A stretch of DNA of 64,000 nt from Salinispora vitiensis. GTDB taxonomy: Bacteria; Actinomycetota; Actinomycetes; Mycobacteriales; Micromonosporaceae. The notes under the pieces were generated by a model, which ran no database searches, was not told the DNA's origin, and saw only the letters and a list, made by a program, of their open reading frames with translations. Position numbers and translations under genes: made by a program. The stretch covers positions 1,836,023 through 1,900,022 of the forward strand of contig NZ_KB900388.1 in the NCBI RefSeq assembly GCF_000378825.1. The letters are read 5' to 3'. Shown one piece after another: positions 55,622 through 64,000 of this stretch (position 1 is its first letter; each line of letters starts with the position of its first letter).

Positions 55622-56338
55622 GTGACCTCCGATCCACTGCGGCTGACCGGCGAGGTGGACGACGCCACGGCCCGTCTCCTGCGCACCACGGCGGACCTCG
55701 ACGAGACGAGCCTGGCCACCGCGTCCCTGCTGCCCGGTTGGACCCGGGGACATGTGCTGGCCCACCTTGCCCGCAACGCCGACGGGTTCGTCAACCTGCT
55801 CACCGCCGCCCGCACCGGGGACCCCATCCCGATGTACGCGAGCCCCGCCGCCCGCTCCGCGGACATCGAGGCCGGCGCCGCCCGCCCACCCGCCGCGCAC
55901 CGGGACGACCTGCGCCGCAGCGCGGAGCGGTTCGCCGAGGCGGTGGCGGCGATGCCGACCGAGGCGTGGGGCGCCACCGTCGCCACCCGACGCGGGCCGT
56001 GGTCCGCGGCGAACCTCGTCTGGGGCCGACTCCGCGAAGTCGAGGTGCACCACGTGGACCTGGCCGTCGACTACCAGCCCGCCGACTGGCCGGAAGCGTT
56101 CGGCCACCGGCTCCTGCGCGAGGTCGCCACCGACCTGGCCGGGCGCTCCGACGCGCCGCCGATGGTGCTGCGCTGCGACGGCAGAGCGCACGAACTGGTG
56201 GTCGGCGACCGTACCGCCGCCCCCACCGTGAGCGGCGCCGCGCCCCACCTCGCCGCCTGGCTGATCGGCCGCAGCCCCGGCACCCTGCTCACCGTCGCCC
56301 CCGACGGCCCGCTACCGACCCCACCCGAATGGATCTGA
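55622..56338 (+). CDS. Mycothiol-dependent maleylpyruvate isomerase family protein
   Basis: This 238-residue protein has an N-terminal DinB-like four-helix domain with metal-binding His in GHVLAHLARNADG and VEVHHVDLAV, and the C-terminal domain of the mycothiol-dependent isomerase family. The exact reaction is unknown; the fold often uses mycothiol. It starts with GTG 55622 and ends 7 bp before an MBL gene, with which it is likely co-transcribed. Confidence 0.85.
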   Translation: MTSDPLRLTGEVDDATARLLRTTADLDETSLATASLLPGWTRGHVLAHLARNADGFVNLLTAARTGDPIPMYASPAARSADIEAGAARPPAAHRDDLRRSAERFAEAVAAMPTEAWGATVATRRGPWSAANLVWGRLREVEVHHVDLAVDYQPADWPEAFGHRLLREVATDLAGRSDAPPMVLRCDGRAHELVVGDRTAAPTVSGAAPHLAAWLIGRSPGTLLTVAPDGPLPTPPEWI

Positions 56339-56345
56339 CCGACCA

Positions 56346-56999
56346 ATGACCTACACCGGAGACGTCACCCCCGGCGGCCCGCCAGCCACCCGCGAGTTGG
56401 ACCGGCTCACCATCACCAAGATGTCGGTGGGCCCGATGGACAACAACGCCTACCTGCTGCGCTGCCGGAGCAACGGCGAGCAGGTCTTGGTGGACGCGGC
56501 CAACGAGGCGCCCCGGCTACTCGACCTGATCGGCGACGCCGGCCTCGCCACGGTGGTCACCACCCACCAGCACATGGACCACTGGCTGGCACTCGAAGAG
56601 GTGGTGGCCGATACCGGGGCCCGGCCGTTGGCGCACGCCGAGGACGCGCCCGGGCTGCCGATCAAGGTGGAGCCCCTCGCCGACGGCGACCGAATCCCGG
56701 TCGGCGACTGCACGCTGGAGGTGATTCACCTGCGCGGGCACACCCCGGGCTCGATCGCCCTGCTCTACCAGGACCCATCCGGCACACCGCACCTGTTCAC
56801 CGGGGACAGCCTCTTTCCGGGCGGGGTGGGCAACACCGAGCAGGACCCGCAACGCTTCGCTCAGCTCATCGACGATGTCGAGCAGCGCCTCTTCGACCGG
56901 CTACCCGACAACACCTGGTTCTACCCAGGCCACGGCAGGGACAGCACCCTCGGCGCCGAACGGCCCGCCCTGCCCCGGTGGCGAGCCCGCGGCTGGTAA
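56346..56999 (+). CDS. MBL-fold metallo-hydrolase (glyoxalase II-like)
   Basis: This 217-residue protein has the metal motif THQHMDHW, a later HLRGHTPGS and TGDSLFPGGVGN. These fit the glyoxalase II-like MBL family with two metal ions. A thioester hydrolase role fits a mycothiol-linked neighbour, but the substrate is not known. In several actinobacteria such a pair lies upstream of uvrA. Confidence 0.87.
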   Translation: MTYTGDVTPGGPPATRELDRLTITKMSVGPMDNNAYLLRCRSNGEQVLVDAANEAPRLLDLIGDAGLATVVTTHQHMDHWLALEEVVADTGARPLAHAEDAPGLPIKVEPLADGDRIPVGDCTLEVIHLRGHTPGSIALLYQDPSGTPHLFTGDSLFPGGVGNTEQDPQRFAQLIDDVEQRLFDRLPDNTWFYPGHGRDSTLGAERPALPRWRARGW

Positions 57000-57370
57000 C
57001 CGTCACGGCTGGGAGGCGGCTCGGTCCCGGGGTGACCGCCTGGGGTTGCGGTAGCCCAACGGTGGTTTGCCGACAACCCGAACAGTACGGCGCCGAACAC
57101 GGTCCTGCTGCCTGAGTCGGCCCCGTGTGTGGGCCTCGGGGCAACTGTGCCGGATGTTGCAGGTTCAGGCCATATTGACGCTGGTATCCGTAACAGTTTG
57201 ACAAGCGTAACTTCGAGGGCTTCCGGGACCGTTTGTCGGCCCAGTACGCTCCGCCATCACGAGCCGTGGCAGGTGTGCGGGCTCACATCGAGGTGGGGAG
57301 GCTGACGTACTGGTGCGGTCGCCTGCCTCGGGTGCGCTCGGGCCCCTGCAACTGGAGGAGGTCAATAGCC
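57000..57370. promoter_or_regulatory. Intergenic region upstream of the binding lipoprotein gene
   Basis: This 371-bp region has no credible gene. It carries TTGACG (57175-57180) and TTGACA (57198-57203) hexamers and repeated CGTAAC motifs near 57189 and 57206. GGAGGAGGT stands eight bases before the lipoprotein start. Confidence 0.45.
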
Positions 57371-58519
57371 GTGAGGCGTAAATACGTACGGGCGCTCGGC
57401 GCCATTGGGTTGTCAGCAGCCCTCCTTGGCGTGGCGGGCTGTCAGGCGGAGAAGGACGACACCGCCGGCGGCAGTGACTGCGGTGGCAAGATCGCCATGT
57501 TCGGTGCCTACACCGGACCGAACTCGGGTCTGGCGATTCCGGCGCTCAAGAGTGCCCAACTTGCGGTGAAGCAGCACAACGAGGCGAACCCGGACTGTGA
57601 GGTGACGCTGCAGGAGTTCGACACCAAGGGTGACCCGACCGAAGCCACACCGGTCGCGAACAGGGTGGCCGGCGACGCGTCCTTCCTGGGCGTCATCGGC
57701 GGTGGGTTCTCCGGTGAGAGCAAGGCGACGATGGCGGTCTACGAGGCGGCCGAGATGGTGATGGTCAGCCCGTCGGCGACCGCGATCGAGCTGACCGCGG
57801 GCGGTAACGAGGTGTTCCACCGGGTGGTCGGTAACGACGCCGTCCAGGGTGCCGCCGCCGCCGTCTACCTTCGAGACGTCGTGCAGGCCAAGAAGGTCTT
57901 CGTGATCAATGACGGCACCACCTACGGCGCCGGCATCACCGACCAACTCACCGAGGCCCTCGGTGAGTTGGCGGGCGGCACCGACCAGGTGCAGGAGAAG
58001 CAGGTCAACTTCGCCGCCACCATCTCGAAGATCAAGGCTGCCGCCCCGGACGCGATCGCCTACGGCGGCTACACGAACGAGGCCGCTCCGCTGGTGAAGC
58101 AGCTGCGGGAGGCCGGCATCACGACCCCCTTCCTCGGCCTCGACGGGATCTACGACCCGTCCTTCCCGAAGGGTGCCGGAGCCAGCGCCGAAGGTGCGAT
58201 CATCACCTGCCTGTGTCTGCCGTCGGAAAAGGCAGGCGGCACCTTCGCGGCTGACTTCGAAGCGGAGTACGGCGCTCCTCCGGGGCCCTTCGGTGCCGAG
58301 GGTTTCGACGCCGCGAACGTGTTGATCGAGGGCCTGGCCGAGGGCAACACCACGCGTGCCGATCTGCTGGCGTGGGTCGACTCGTACGACAAGGAGGGGG
58401 TCTCGAAGTCCCTCAAGTTCGATGAGAACGGTGACGTGGACGAGTCCCGGGTGGTGACGTGGGCCTACGAGATCAAGGGCGGTGAGCTCACGGCCCAACA
58501 GGAGATCAAGCTCAGCTGA
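57371..58519 (+). CDS. Branched-chain amino acid-type binding lipoprotein (LivJ/LivK family)
   Basis: This 382-residue periplasmic-binding-protein-like lipoprotein starts with a signal that ends in the lipobox GVAGC (C24). The mature part shows KIAMFGAYTGPNSGLAIPAL and the two-lobed fold of type I binding proteins (FVINDGTTYGAGITD, SPSATAIELTAG). Its ligand is likely a small amino acid or related molecule. No permease or ATPase gene follows; the next gene is an MFS exporter, so it is an orphan receptor here. GTG 57371 has GGAGGAGGT upstream. Confidence 0.88.
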   Translation: MRRKYVRALGAIGLSAALLGVAGCQAEKDDTAGGSDCGGKIAMFGAYTGPNSGLAIPALKSAQLAVKQHNEANPDCEVTLQEFDTKGDPTEATPVANRVAGDASFLGVIGGGFSGESKATMAVYEAAEMVMVSPSATAIELTAGGNEVFHRVVGNDAVQGAAAAVYLRDVVQAKKVFVINDGTTYGAGITDQLTEALGELAGGTDQVQEKQVNFAATISKIKAAAPDAIAYGGYTNEAAPLVKQLREAGITTPFLGLDGIYDPSFPKGAGASAEGAIITCLCLPSEKAGGTFAADFEAEYGAPPGPFGAEGFDAANVLIEGLAEGNTTRADLLAWVDSYDKEGVSKSLKFDENGDVDESRVVTWAYEIKGGELTAQQEIKLS

Positions 58520-58541
58520 GCTGAGCTGAGCCAGGATGACT

Positions 58542-58576
58542 GATCGCGCGGCCGGGGCTTCCCCGGCCGCGCGATC
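58542..58576 (+). terminator. Terminator of the binding lipoprotein gene
   Basis: A perfect 16-bp inverted repeat (58542-58557 and 58561-58576) with a CTT loop lies 22 bp after the stop. CTGAG repeats just past the stop codon add in-line TGA codons. Confidence 0.85.
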
Positions 58577-58632
58577 CGGTCGGCCCTGACGGCCGGCCAG
58601 CACCGCGGCGACGCGGGTGGGGCAAACAAACA

Positions 58633-59877
58633 ATGCAGCTTCTCGAGCCGTTGCGGCACAAGGAATTTCGGGCGGCGTGGCTGGGACAGACGATCAACAT
58701 TTTCGGCGACGCGGTCTTCGGGGTCGCTATCGCGCTGTTCCTGCTACCGCGACCCGATGCCGCCCGCGCCATCAGTTTGGTGCTGGCGATGGTCGCCCTG
58801 GGCGGCGTGGTGTCTGTTCTCGTCGGCGGCGTCCTCGCGGACCGCCGCCGCCGTACCGTCATGATCATAATCTCTGATCTGATCCGGCTTGTGGCCCTCG
58901 CGGCGATCCTGCTTGCCGGCCCAGCGGCTCCGCTGCCCACCTTACTCACCGCGGCGCTCGTCATGGGTCTTGGTCTCGGGCTGTATCGGCCCGCTTATGG
59001 GGCGCTGCTCCCGTCACTACTCCCGCCCGCGCTCATCGCACCGGGCAACGCGTTGCGGGCGATGTCGAATCGCATCGCTGCAGTAGCCGGTGCCGCCGCC
59101 GCAGGGGTCATGGTGGCTGCAACCTCAGCGCAGACCACGCTCCTCATTGACATGGCAACGTTCTTAATCAGCATCAGCACGTTGCTGGTGATTCGCGATG
59201 TCGCGCCTCAGCTGGGTCAGCCGCAGACGAGCGTCTGGCAAGACTTCCGCGAAGGACTGCACCATGTGCGGGCCAGACCATGGATGTCGTCCATCATGGT
59301 TCAGGGCACAGTGCAGTTAGCGCTGGTCAATGGACCACTGTACGTGCTGCTACCGCTGGTACTCGGCACCGAAAGTGAACGGATATACGGTCTGGTGGTG
59401 GCGGCCGAAGCCACTGGTTCGCTGGCCGGAGCCGCTTTCGCCGGTACCCGGCACCCACGCCGTCCCGGCTACGCGGCGATGTTCTGCCTGCTGGCTCAGC
59501 TGCCCCAACTCGCGAGTTTGGCGTTGGGCGCCACCGGCCTCCTCCTGGCGCCGCTCTCCTTTGTCGCCGGCGCTGGTCTCGGCGGGTTCGCGGTGCTGTG
59601 GCTCAGCGCGCTGCAAGCCTCGACGCCGAAGGAAAAACTCGGCCGGGTTATGTCGGTCGACTCCCTGGCCAACACCGCATTCACGCCCATCGGCCTCGCC
59701 CTCGCCGGATGGCTCTTCACCATCGCGGGTCCCACCACACTCGCCACCATCGCCGCCGGCGTTCTCGTGCTCTCCGTCGTCATTGTCCTGCCCATTCCGG
59801 GGATCGCGAATTTGGGTAGCCCAGCCACGCCCCGCCCGAGGGACGGCGCCACCGTCAACACGCCGGTCGCCTCCTGA
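58633..59877 (+). CDS. MFS transporter (MFS_3/EntS- or MefA-like)
   Basis: This 414-residue protein has twelve predicted helices. It opens with LRHKEFRAAWLGQTINIFGDAV, and the loop GGVLADRRRRTVMIIISDLIRL is the DRxxRR motif of the A/B loop, as in macrolide or enterobactin exporters. The substrate is unknown. Codon use is more AT-rich than neighbours, with TTA at 58942-58944, 59164-59166 and 59317-59319. This suggests transfer or a special level of control. The ribosome binding site is weak. Confidence 0.85.
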   Translation: MQLLEPLRHKEFRAAWLGQTINIFGDAVFGVAIALFLLPRPDAARAISLVLAMVALGGVVSVLVGGVLADRRRRTVMIIISDLIRLVALAAILLAGPAAPLPTLLTAALVMGLGLGLYRPAYGALLPSLLPPALIAPGNALRAMSNRIAAVAGAAAAGVMVAATSAQTTLLIDMATFLISISTLLVIRDVAPQLGQPQTSVWQDFREGLHHVRARPWMSSIMVQGTVQLALVNGPLYVLLPLVLGTESERIYGLVVAAEATGSLAGAAFAGTRHPRRPGYAAMFCLLAQLPQLASLALGATGLLLAPLSFVAGAGLGGFAVLWLSALQASTPKEKLGRVMSVDSLANTAFTPIGLALAGWLFTIAGPTTLATIAAGVLVLSVVIVLPIPGIANLGSPATPRPRDGATVNTPVAS

Positions 59878-59925
59878 CCATCGGCCACCTCGTACACGGC
59901 CAGAACACGTGGTGACAGCGGTCTG

Positions 59926-61587
59926 CTACGCGACCCGCTCCGCCCTACCGCTCGACCGGCTCGCCGCCGCACCGCCGACGCCCGGAGCGTCCAGGAGGAC
60001 GCCGGGGTTGAGCACCCAGGATGGATCGAGGGTGGCTTTCGCGGCGCGCAGCGCCAGCGCCACCGGCTCGGGGCGCTGCTGGTCGTACCAGGGTCGGTGG
60101 TCGCGACCGACGGCGTGGTGGTGGGTGATGGTGCCCCCGGCGGCGAGCAGCGCCGCGGAGACGGCGGACTTGATCTGATCCCACTGGGCGACGGTGCTGC
60201 CCCACCGGCCGGCGGCGTAGACGCCGAAGTAGGGGGCCGGCCCGTCCGGGTAGATGTGGGTGAACCGACAGGTGACCACCCCGGTCGCGCCGACCTCCCG
60301 CAGCGCCGCGCCGACTGTGTCGAGCACCGCGGCGCGCAGCGCCGGATAGCGGTCCCAGGTGCAGGCGGTCTCGAAGGTCTCCACGATCATCGACCGGGCC
60401 GCGAGGGCGTCCCGCTGGTACGGCATCCGCAGGAACGACGACCGCCAGGTGTCGGTGGCGCCACTCCCCCGGGGCGCTGGCGCGTCACGCTCCCGGGGTG
60501 GCTCGGGCAGTGTCCCGCCGTGGTCCCGGCACAATTCGATGGCCCGGTCCAGCACGGGCCCGACCGGGTGGTCCGCGGACTCGAAGCCCAGCACGAGCAC
60601 CCCGCCGCCGGTCGCCACGCCAGCGTTCAGCAGCGCCTCCGCCGGGTCGAGCAGCCGGCAGTTGCTCGGGTGCAACCCGGACTGGGCGATCGCCCGGGTC
60701 GCCGCGACGGCGGCGTCGTGGTCGTCGAAGTGCACTGCCGCGTCCGCCCGCCACCGCGGCCGGTCCTGCACCCGGAGCCACGCCTCGGTGATGACGCCGA
60801 GCGTGCCCTCCGAACCGAGGAACAGCCGGTCGGGTGACGGCCCCGCGCCGGAGGCCGGCAACCGTCGGGACTGGCTGGTGCCGGCGGGGGTGACCACCCG
60901 CAGCGCCTCCACCAGGTCGTCGATGTGGGTCAGGACCGTCGCGTAGTGCCCGCCCGCCCGGGTCGCGAGCCAGCCCCCGAGCGTGGAGAACTCGAACGAC
61001 TGCGGGAAGTGCCGCAGGGTGAGGTGCTGCGGGCGAAGGTGCTCCTCCAGCGCCGGCCCGAACACGCCGGCCTGGACCCGCGCCGCCCGGCTGGTCCGGT
61101 CGACCTCCAGCACCCGGTCGAGCCGGCCGAGGTCGAGGCTGACCGCGCCCGGGTAGCCGTCGCCCACCCGGGGCTCCACCCCGCCGACCACAGAGGAGCC
61201 GCCACCGTACGGGACGACCGCCAGGCCGGAGCGCGAGCACCAGTCCAGCAGGTCGGCCACGTCCTGCTCGGAGGTGGGGCGGGCGACCAGGTCCGGCGGG
61301 TGCCGTACGTCGCCGTGCAGGTTCCGGACCACGTCCCGGAACGCCTTTCCGTGCGCGTGCGCCGCCCGGTCGGCCGGCTCAGCTGAGCAGAGGTGTGACA
61401 GCGCCGTTGGCGGAGTGACCCGCGCCGGCGGCAGGTCCAACTCGGCCACCGGCGGCGGTTCGTGCGGGGTCAGGTCAACGTCGGGTAGCAGGGCCCGCAC
61501 CCGGTCGGCGAGCCGCCCGGCTTCAGCACCGGTTACCGCGTCCTCGACGTAGCCCCAGCCCCACCATGAACGACGCTTCCCGGGCAT
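59926..61587 (-). CDS. FAD-binding oxidase, AGPS-like
   Basis: This 553-residue protein of the VAO family has the FAD-binding VVPYGGGSSVVGGVEP and EFSTLGGWLATRAGG segments. The C-terminal THHHAVGRDH is the His-rich active-site loop of alkyldihydroxyacetone phosphate synthase (AGPS). AGPS forms ether phospholipid precursors. Mycobacterial relatives are annotated agpS, but the reaction is unproven, so other hydroxyacid oxidations are possible. ATG 61587 starts MPGKRRSWWGWGY. Confidence 0.82.
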   Translation of the reverse strand: MPGKRRSWWGWGYVEDAVTGAEAGRLADRVRALLPDVDLTPHEPPPVAELDLPPARVTPPTALSHLCSAEPADRAAHAHGKAFRDVVRNLHGDVRHPPDLVARPTSEQDVADLLDWCSRSGLAVVPYGGGSSVVGGVEPRVGDGYPGAVSLDLGRLDRVLEVDRTSRAARVQAGVFGPALEEHLRPQHLTLRHFPQSFEFSTLGGWLATRAGGHYATVLTHIDDLVEALRVVTPAGTSQSRRLPASGAGPSPDRLFLGSEGTLGVITEAWLRVQDRPRWRADAAVHFDDHDAAVAATRAIAQSGLHPSNCRLLDPAEALLNAGVATGGGVLVLGFESADHPVGPVLDRAIELCRDHGGTLPEPPRERDAPAPRGSGATDTWRSSFLRMPYQRDALAARSMIVETFETACTWDRYPALRAAVLDTVGAALREVGATGVVTCRFTHIYPDGPAPYFGVYAAGRWGSTVAQWDQIKSAVSAALLAAGGTITHHHAVGRDHRPWYDQQRPEPVALALRAAKATLDPSWVLNPGVLLDAPGVGGAAASRSSGRAERVA

Positions 61588-61636
61588 CCAGTCTCCCCAC
61601 CTTCACATCACCGTCACCGATGTCGATGCACCGAAC

Positions 61637-62371
61637 CTAGTCGACTGGTGTCGTGACCGGTATCCCGCCGCCCGGCGCCGGTGACACGTCAGCCACGGTC
61701 GAGGCCGGACGCCTGCTCCGACGCCGTGGCCGGGTGGCGGACCCGTCGGGGGCCGGGTACCCGTCGTCGGGCAGTTCCGGCAACACCCGACGCCGAGCCA
61801 CCGCCAACACCCCGGTGGCGAGCAGCAGACCGACCACCATCGTCACCACCATCGGGCTGGGTGCGCCGGGCAGTAGCCCGGTGATCGACCGGGCCGCCGC
61901 ACCCAGCGCCAGATAGAGCCCGCCCCACGCCGCCGCACCGAGCGCCGCACAGCCCAGAAACCGCCGGTACGACATCCGCAGGCCACCGGCGACCAGCGGC
62001 AGGAGCGCGTTGAGGACCGGCAGGAAGGGCGCCACCAGCACCATCTTGCCGCCGCTGCGGCGCAACAAGTGCTCCGCCGCCGCCCACCGCTGTTCGCCGA
62101 TCCGGTCACCAACCCACCCGCGCCGCAGCCGATCAGCGAGGTGACGGCCGACCAGGAAGCTCAGTGACCAGCCGGCCAGGCAGCCGGCGACCACGGTGCC
62201 GAGCACGGCGAGGCAGGCGGTGCGGCCCGGCACCCCCACCGCCGCGAGGATCGCCACGTCTCCGGGCACCAGCACCCCGAGCAGCGGCACGGCATCAAAG
62301 ACCATCACCACACCGAGTGCCCCCAATAGCGGGAGAGTGGGGAGCTCTCCAATCTGGGCCAGCCAATCCAT
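61637..62371 (-). CDS. DedA family membrane protein
   Basis: This protein of about 244 residues has several helices. VFDAVPLLGVLVPGDVAILAAVG and LLVGRHLADRLR are typical of DedA, and FLPVLNALLPLVAGGLRMSYRRFL carries the conserved Arg and Gly residues of the family. DedA proteins act as lipid flippases for undecaprenyl phosphate or other phospholipids. ATG 62371 is chosen; an in-frame GTG three codons earlier is possible. Confidence 0.85.
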   Translation of the reverse strand: MDWLAQIGELPTLPLLGALGVVMVFDAVPLLGVLVPGDVAILAAVGVPGRTACLAVLGTVVAGCLAGWSLSFLVGRHLADRLRRGWVGDRIGEQRWAAAEHLLRRSGGKMVLVAPFLPVLNALLPLVAGGLRMSYRRFLGCAALGAAAWGGLYLALGAAARSITGLLPGAPSPMVVTMVVGLLLATGVLAVARRRVLPELPDDGYPAPDGSATRPRRRSRRPASTVADVSPAPGGGIPVTTPVD

Positions 62372-62455
62372 GCCCAACACGTTAGGACCAGGTGGCCTCG
62401 CCGGGGTATCCGGAGAGGCCCCCAGCTGTCCCTGATGCCCCGCTCAGGGCCGGCG

Positions 62456-63136
62456 TCAGCGTGGCCGCAGCACCTGCACCCGCCGCACCGGGGAGTCGGC
62501 GGTCGGCTCGGTGGTCGGCACCAGATACTCGGCGACGACCGCCATCCCGTGTGCCGGCACATGCCCGCGGCCCGGCTCGCCCACCAGTACGTCGACCTCG
62601 GCGAACACAGCGCGGCGGAGGAAGGGCAGCATCCGCGCCGCCGTCGCACCGTCGTACAGGACGTCGCCGGCCACCAACAAATCCAGCTCGGCGGGGGTGT
62701 CGTCCAGCAGGTCCCGGTCGGTGGCCGCGATCCGCACGCCGTTGGCCCGCGCGTTGACGGTGACGGCGGCGACCGAGTACGGGTCGGTGTCGGCGGCCAC
62801 GACCTGCGCGGCGCCGGCCAGCGCGGCGGCGACCGCGACCACGCCCGAGCCGGCGGCCAGATCGAGTACTCGGCGACCCGTGACCAGGTCGGGGTGGTCG
62901 AGCAGGTGCCGGGCGAGGGCCTGACCGCCGGGCCACACCGACGCCCAGTACGGCGGGGGCAGCGGGTGCCCGGCTCGGGCTTCCATCCGCGCCCACCAGA
63001 CGATCGGGTCCTCCGCGAGATGCAGGCGCAGTTCAGGCACGAACGGCACGGGTAACAGTCGCAGCCGGTCCAGGCCGTGGCCGGGCGCAGCGATCTCCCG
63101 TTCCAGGTCGACCAAGGCGGTCGCGGCTACGCCCAC
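62456..63136 (-). CDS. Class I SAM-dependent methyltransferase (METTL20/Nnt1-like)
   Basis: This 226-residue protein has the SAM motif [21 protein letters not shown] and a later [17 protein letters not shown]. The [29 protein letters not shown] segment resembles the lysine methyltransferase 20 (ETFB) and Nnt1 group. A protein lysine or small-molecule target is possible. The start is GTG 63136. Confidence 0.8.
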   Translation of the reverse strand: MGVAATALVDLEREIAAPGHGLDRLRLLPVPFVPELRLHLAEDPIVWWARMEARAGHPLPPPYWASVWPGGQALARHLLDHPDLVTGRRVLDLAAGSGVVAVAAALAGAAQVVAADTDPYSVAAVTVNARANGVRIAATDRDLLDDTPAELDLLVAGDVLYDGATAARMLPFLRRAVFAEVDVLVGEPGRGHVPAHGMAVVAEYLVPTTEPTADSPVRRVQVLRPR

Positions 63137-63322
63137 CGGGGCAGCATGCCCCAGTCCGGTAGGCCACCGTGCGATGTTTGGCAGGTCCGCCCCGGACCGG
63201 TCATTTCGTTGCCTACGGCACTTCGTCCAGCGGATTGGCGCGCGGCCCGCTACTGTCGGGAAGGTACCGGGCGATCATCGGCCGCCGGCCGGGGTTCGCC
63301 CGCTTGGAACAGGGAGAGATGC

Positions 63323-63526
63323 ATGGCAACCGGCACCGTCAAGTGGTTCAACGCAGAAAAGGGCTTCGGCTTCATCGAGCAGGATGGCGGGGGGCCGGAC
63401 GTCTTCGTCCACTACTCGTCGATCTCGATGAGCGGTTACCGGGAGCTGAGCGAGGGCCAGAAGGTCGACTTCGATGTAACCCAGGGCCAGAAGGGCCCGC
63501 AGGCGGATAACGTCCGCCCGGCGTGA
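63323..63526 (+). CDS. Cold-shock protein (CspA family)
   Basis: This 67-residue OB-fold nucleic-acid-binding protein has the RNP motifs KGFGFI and VFVHYS. It is an RNA chaperone. ATG 63323 has AGGGAGAG upstream. The 186-bp region before it may form a regulatory leader, but I see no clear cold-box. A terminator follows. Confidence 0.95.
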   Translation: MATGTVKWFNAEKGFGFIEQDGGGPDVFVHYSSISMSGYRELSEGQKVDFDVTQGQKGPQADNVRPA

Positions 63527-63533
63527 CCCGGCG

Positions 63534-63570
63534 CGGTGACGGCGGTCGGACCAACCGGCCGCCGTCACCG
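63534..63570 (+). terminator. Terminator of the cold-shock gene
   Basis: A 12-bp perfect stem (63534-63545 and 63559-63570), extended inward by a GT wobble and three more pairs, starts 8 bp after the stop codon. Confidence 0.8.
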
Positions 63571-63655
63571 TAGCGTGCTACCCACGCCACGCTTGCCGCT
63601 GCGCCAGAGCGGGTAAACCGCCGATGACCAGCGGTTCCGATTGCGGCTCACCCCG

Positions 63656-64000
63656 CTACTGCGCTGACGGGTATCGATACTCCACGGTGGGTAGGACCAC
63701 CGCTGACGGGTGCTGCGGATCGTGCAGGATCTCCCGCCATCCGGCCTGCAGCGTGGTCGCGGTACCGAGCGGCTCGCCGGTGCCGGGGTTGCGGGCGTAC
63801 CGGGGATGGGCCCCGCCACAGATCTGCACCCGCAGTCGGTGACCGACGGCGAACCGGTGGGCCACCGGCCACAACGGCACCGCGACGCGGACCGCGCCCG
63901 TCGGGTCGGCCGCGAAGGCGGTTGGGCTGACTCGGACCAGCCCATCGCAGATGTTCCAGGAGCGACCCCGACGGTCCACGTCGCAGAGTCGCACGAAGAC
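63656..64000 (-). CDS. CocE/NonD-type hydrolase, C-terminal part (5' end outside window)
   Basis: The frame is open to the window edge and gives the last 114 residues of a larger protein. It shows VFVRLCDVDRRGRSWNICDG and HRLRVQICGGAHPRYARNPGTG, the X-Pro dipeptidyl-peptidase C-terminal domain that follows the alpha/beta hydrolase domain in CocE/NonD proteins. The catalytic domain would be encoded to the right of the window. Such proteins hydrolyse esters or peptides with N-terminal Xaa-Pro. Confidence 0.82.
   Translation of the reverse strand, partial: VFVRLCDVDRRGRSWNICDGLVRVSPTAFAADPTGAVRVAVPLWPVAHRFAVGHRLRVQICGGAHPRYARNPGTGEPLGTATTLQAGWREILHDPQHPSAVVLPTVEYRYPSAQ

Noticed and set aside
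57233..57370. Longer start of the binding lipoprotein
   Set aside because: An extension would bury the clear signal peptide (MRRKYVRALGAIG) and the strong GGAGGAGGT site before GTG 57371.
61681..62435. Plus-strand frames opposite the DedA gene
   Set aside because: They are antisense shadows with Arg/Pro-rich composition and no motifs.

Overview
The window comes from the chromosome of a high-GC Gram-positive actinomycete. I think it is a member of the Micromonosporaceae, most likely Salinispora or a close Micromonospora relative. The reasons are very high GC with GC-rich third codon positions, many GTG starts, WhiA, a mycothiol-dependent isomerase family protein, an OpcA/G6PDH pair, an AcnR-type regulator, and the actinobacterial suf and uvrC-rapZ-yvcK-whiA-gap-pgk-tpiA-secG gene orders. 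The genus is an inference from remembered protein similarity, not a computed result. I saw no rRNA, tRNA, CRISPR array or insertion sequence.

Layout, left to right. (1) 0-5.2 kb: the 3' part of a repeat-rich, polymorphic-membrane-protein-like beta-helix gene whose 54-bp repeats change reading frame, then a secreted pullulanase, a DsbB-like membrane protein and a tiny membrane protein. (2) 5.2-12.2 kb: aconitase (acnA), a DUF2630 protein, a RIO-type kinase, a HAD hydrolase, the TetR regulator AcnR and an SDR protein. Nearly identical palindromes sit in front of acnA and acnR, and an iron-box-like sequence follows the acnA palindrome. (3) 12.2-18.8 kb: an ABC exporter, a crotonase, a small HTH protein, an ABC-F protein, an acVLRF1-type peptidyl-tRNA hydrolase and a LysE-type exporter. 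(4) 18.9-25.7 kb: a compact leftward Fe-S assembly operon, sufR-sufB-sufD-Rieske-sufC-sufS-sufU-sufT, most of it translationally coupled. (5) 25.8-29.4 kb: heme A synthase ctaA and heme O synthase ctaB flanking an ATP-grasp enzyme and a small conserved protein. (6) 29.7-44.7 kb: the central carbon block. Rightward tkt-tal-pgi-zwf-opcA-pgl converges on leftward rapZ-yvcK-whiA-gap-pgk-tpiA-secG. (7) 45-55.5 kb: a three-gene insertion (membrane protein, recQ, alpha/beta hydrolase), then uvrC, a Rieske lipoprotein, uvrA and a shortened RsgA-like GTPase. (8) 55.6-64 kb: accessory and housekeeping genes: mycothiol-dependent isomerase family, MBL hydrolase, an orphan branched-chain amino acid-type binding lipoprotein, an MFS exporter with three TTA codons, an AGPS-like FAD oxidase, DedA, a methyltransferase, a cold-shock protein and the 3' end of a CocE/NonD hydrolase running off the window.

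The left half has a common theme of iron, Fe-S clusters and heme: aconitase and its regulator, Fe-S assembly, and cytochrome oxidase heme synthesis. The middle carries most of the pentose phosphate and lower glycolytic steps (no gnd is present here) together with actinobacterial control genes (WhiA, YvcK, RapZ). The most unusual signals are the frame-changing repeats at the left edge, the shared AcnR-type palindromes plus candidate iron box, the short RsgA with an altered P-loop, and an AT-rich 17-bp tandem repeat upstream of uvrA.
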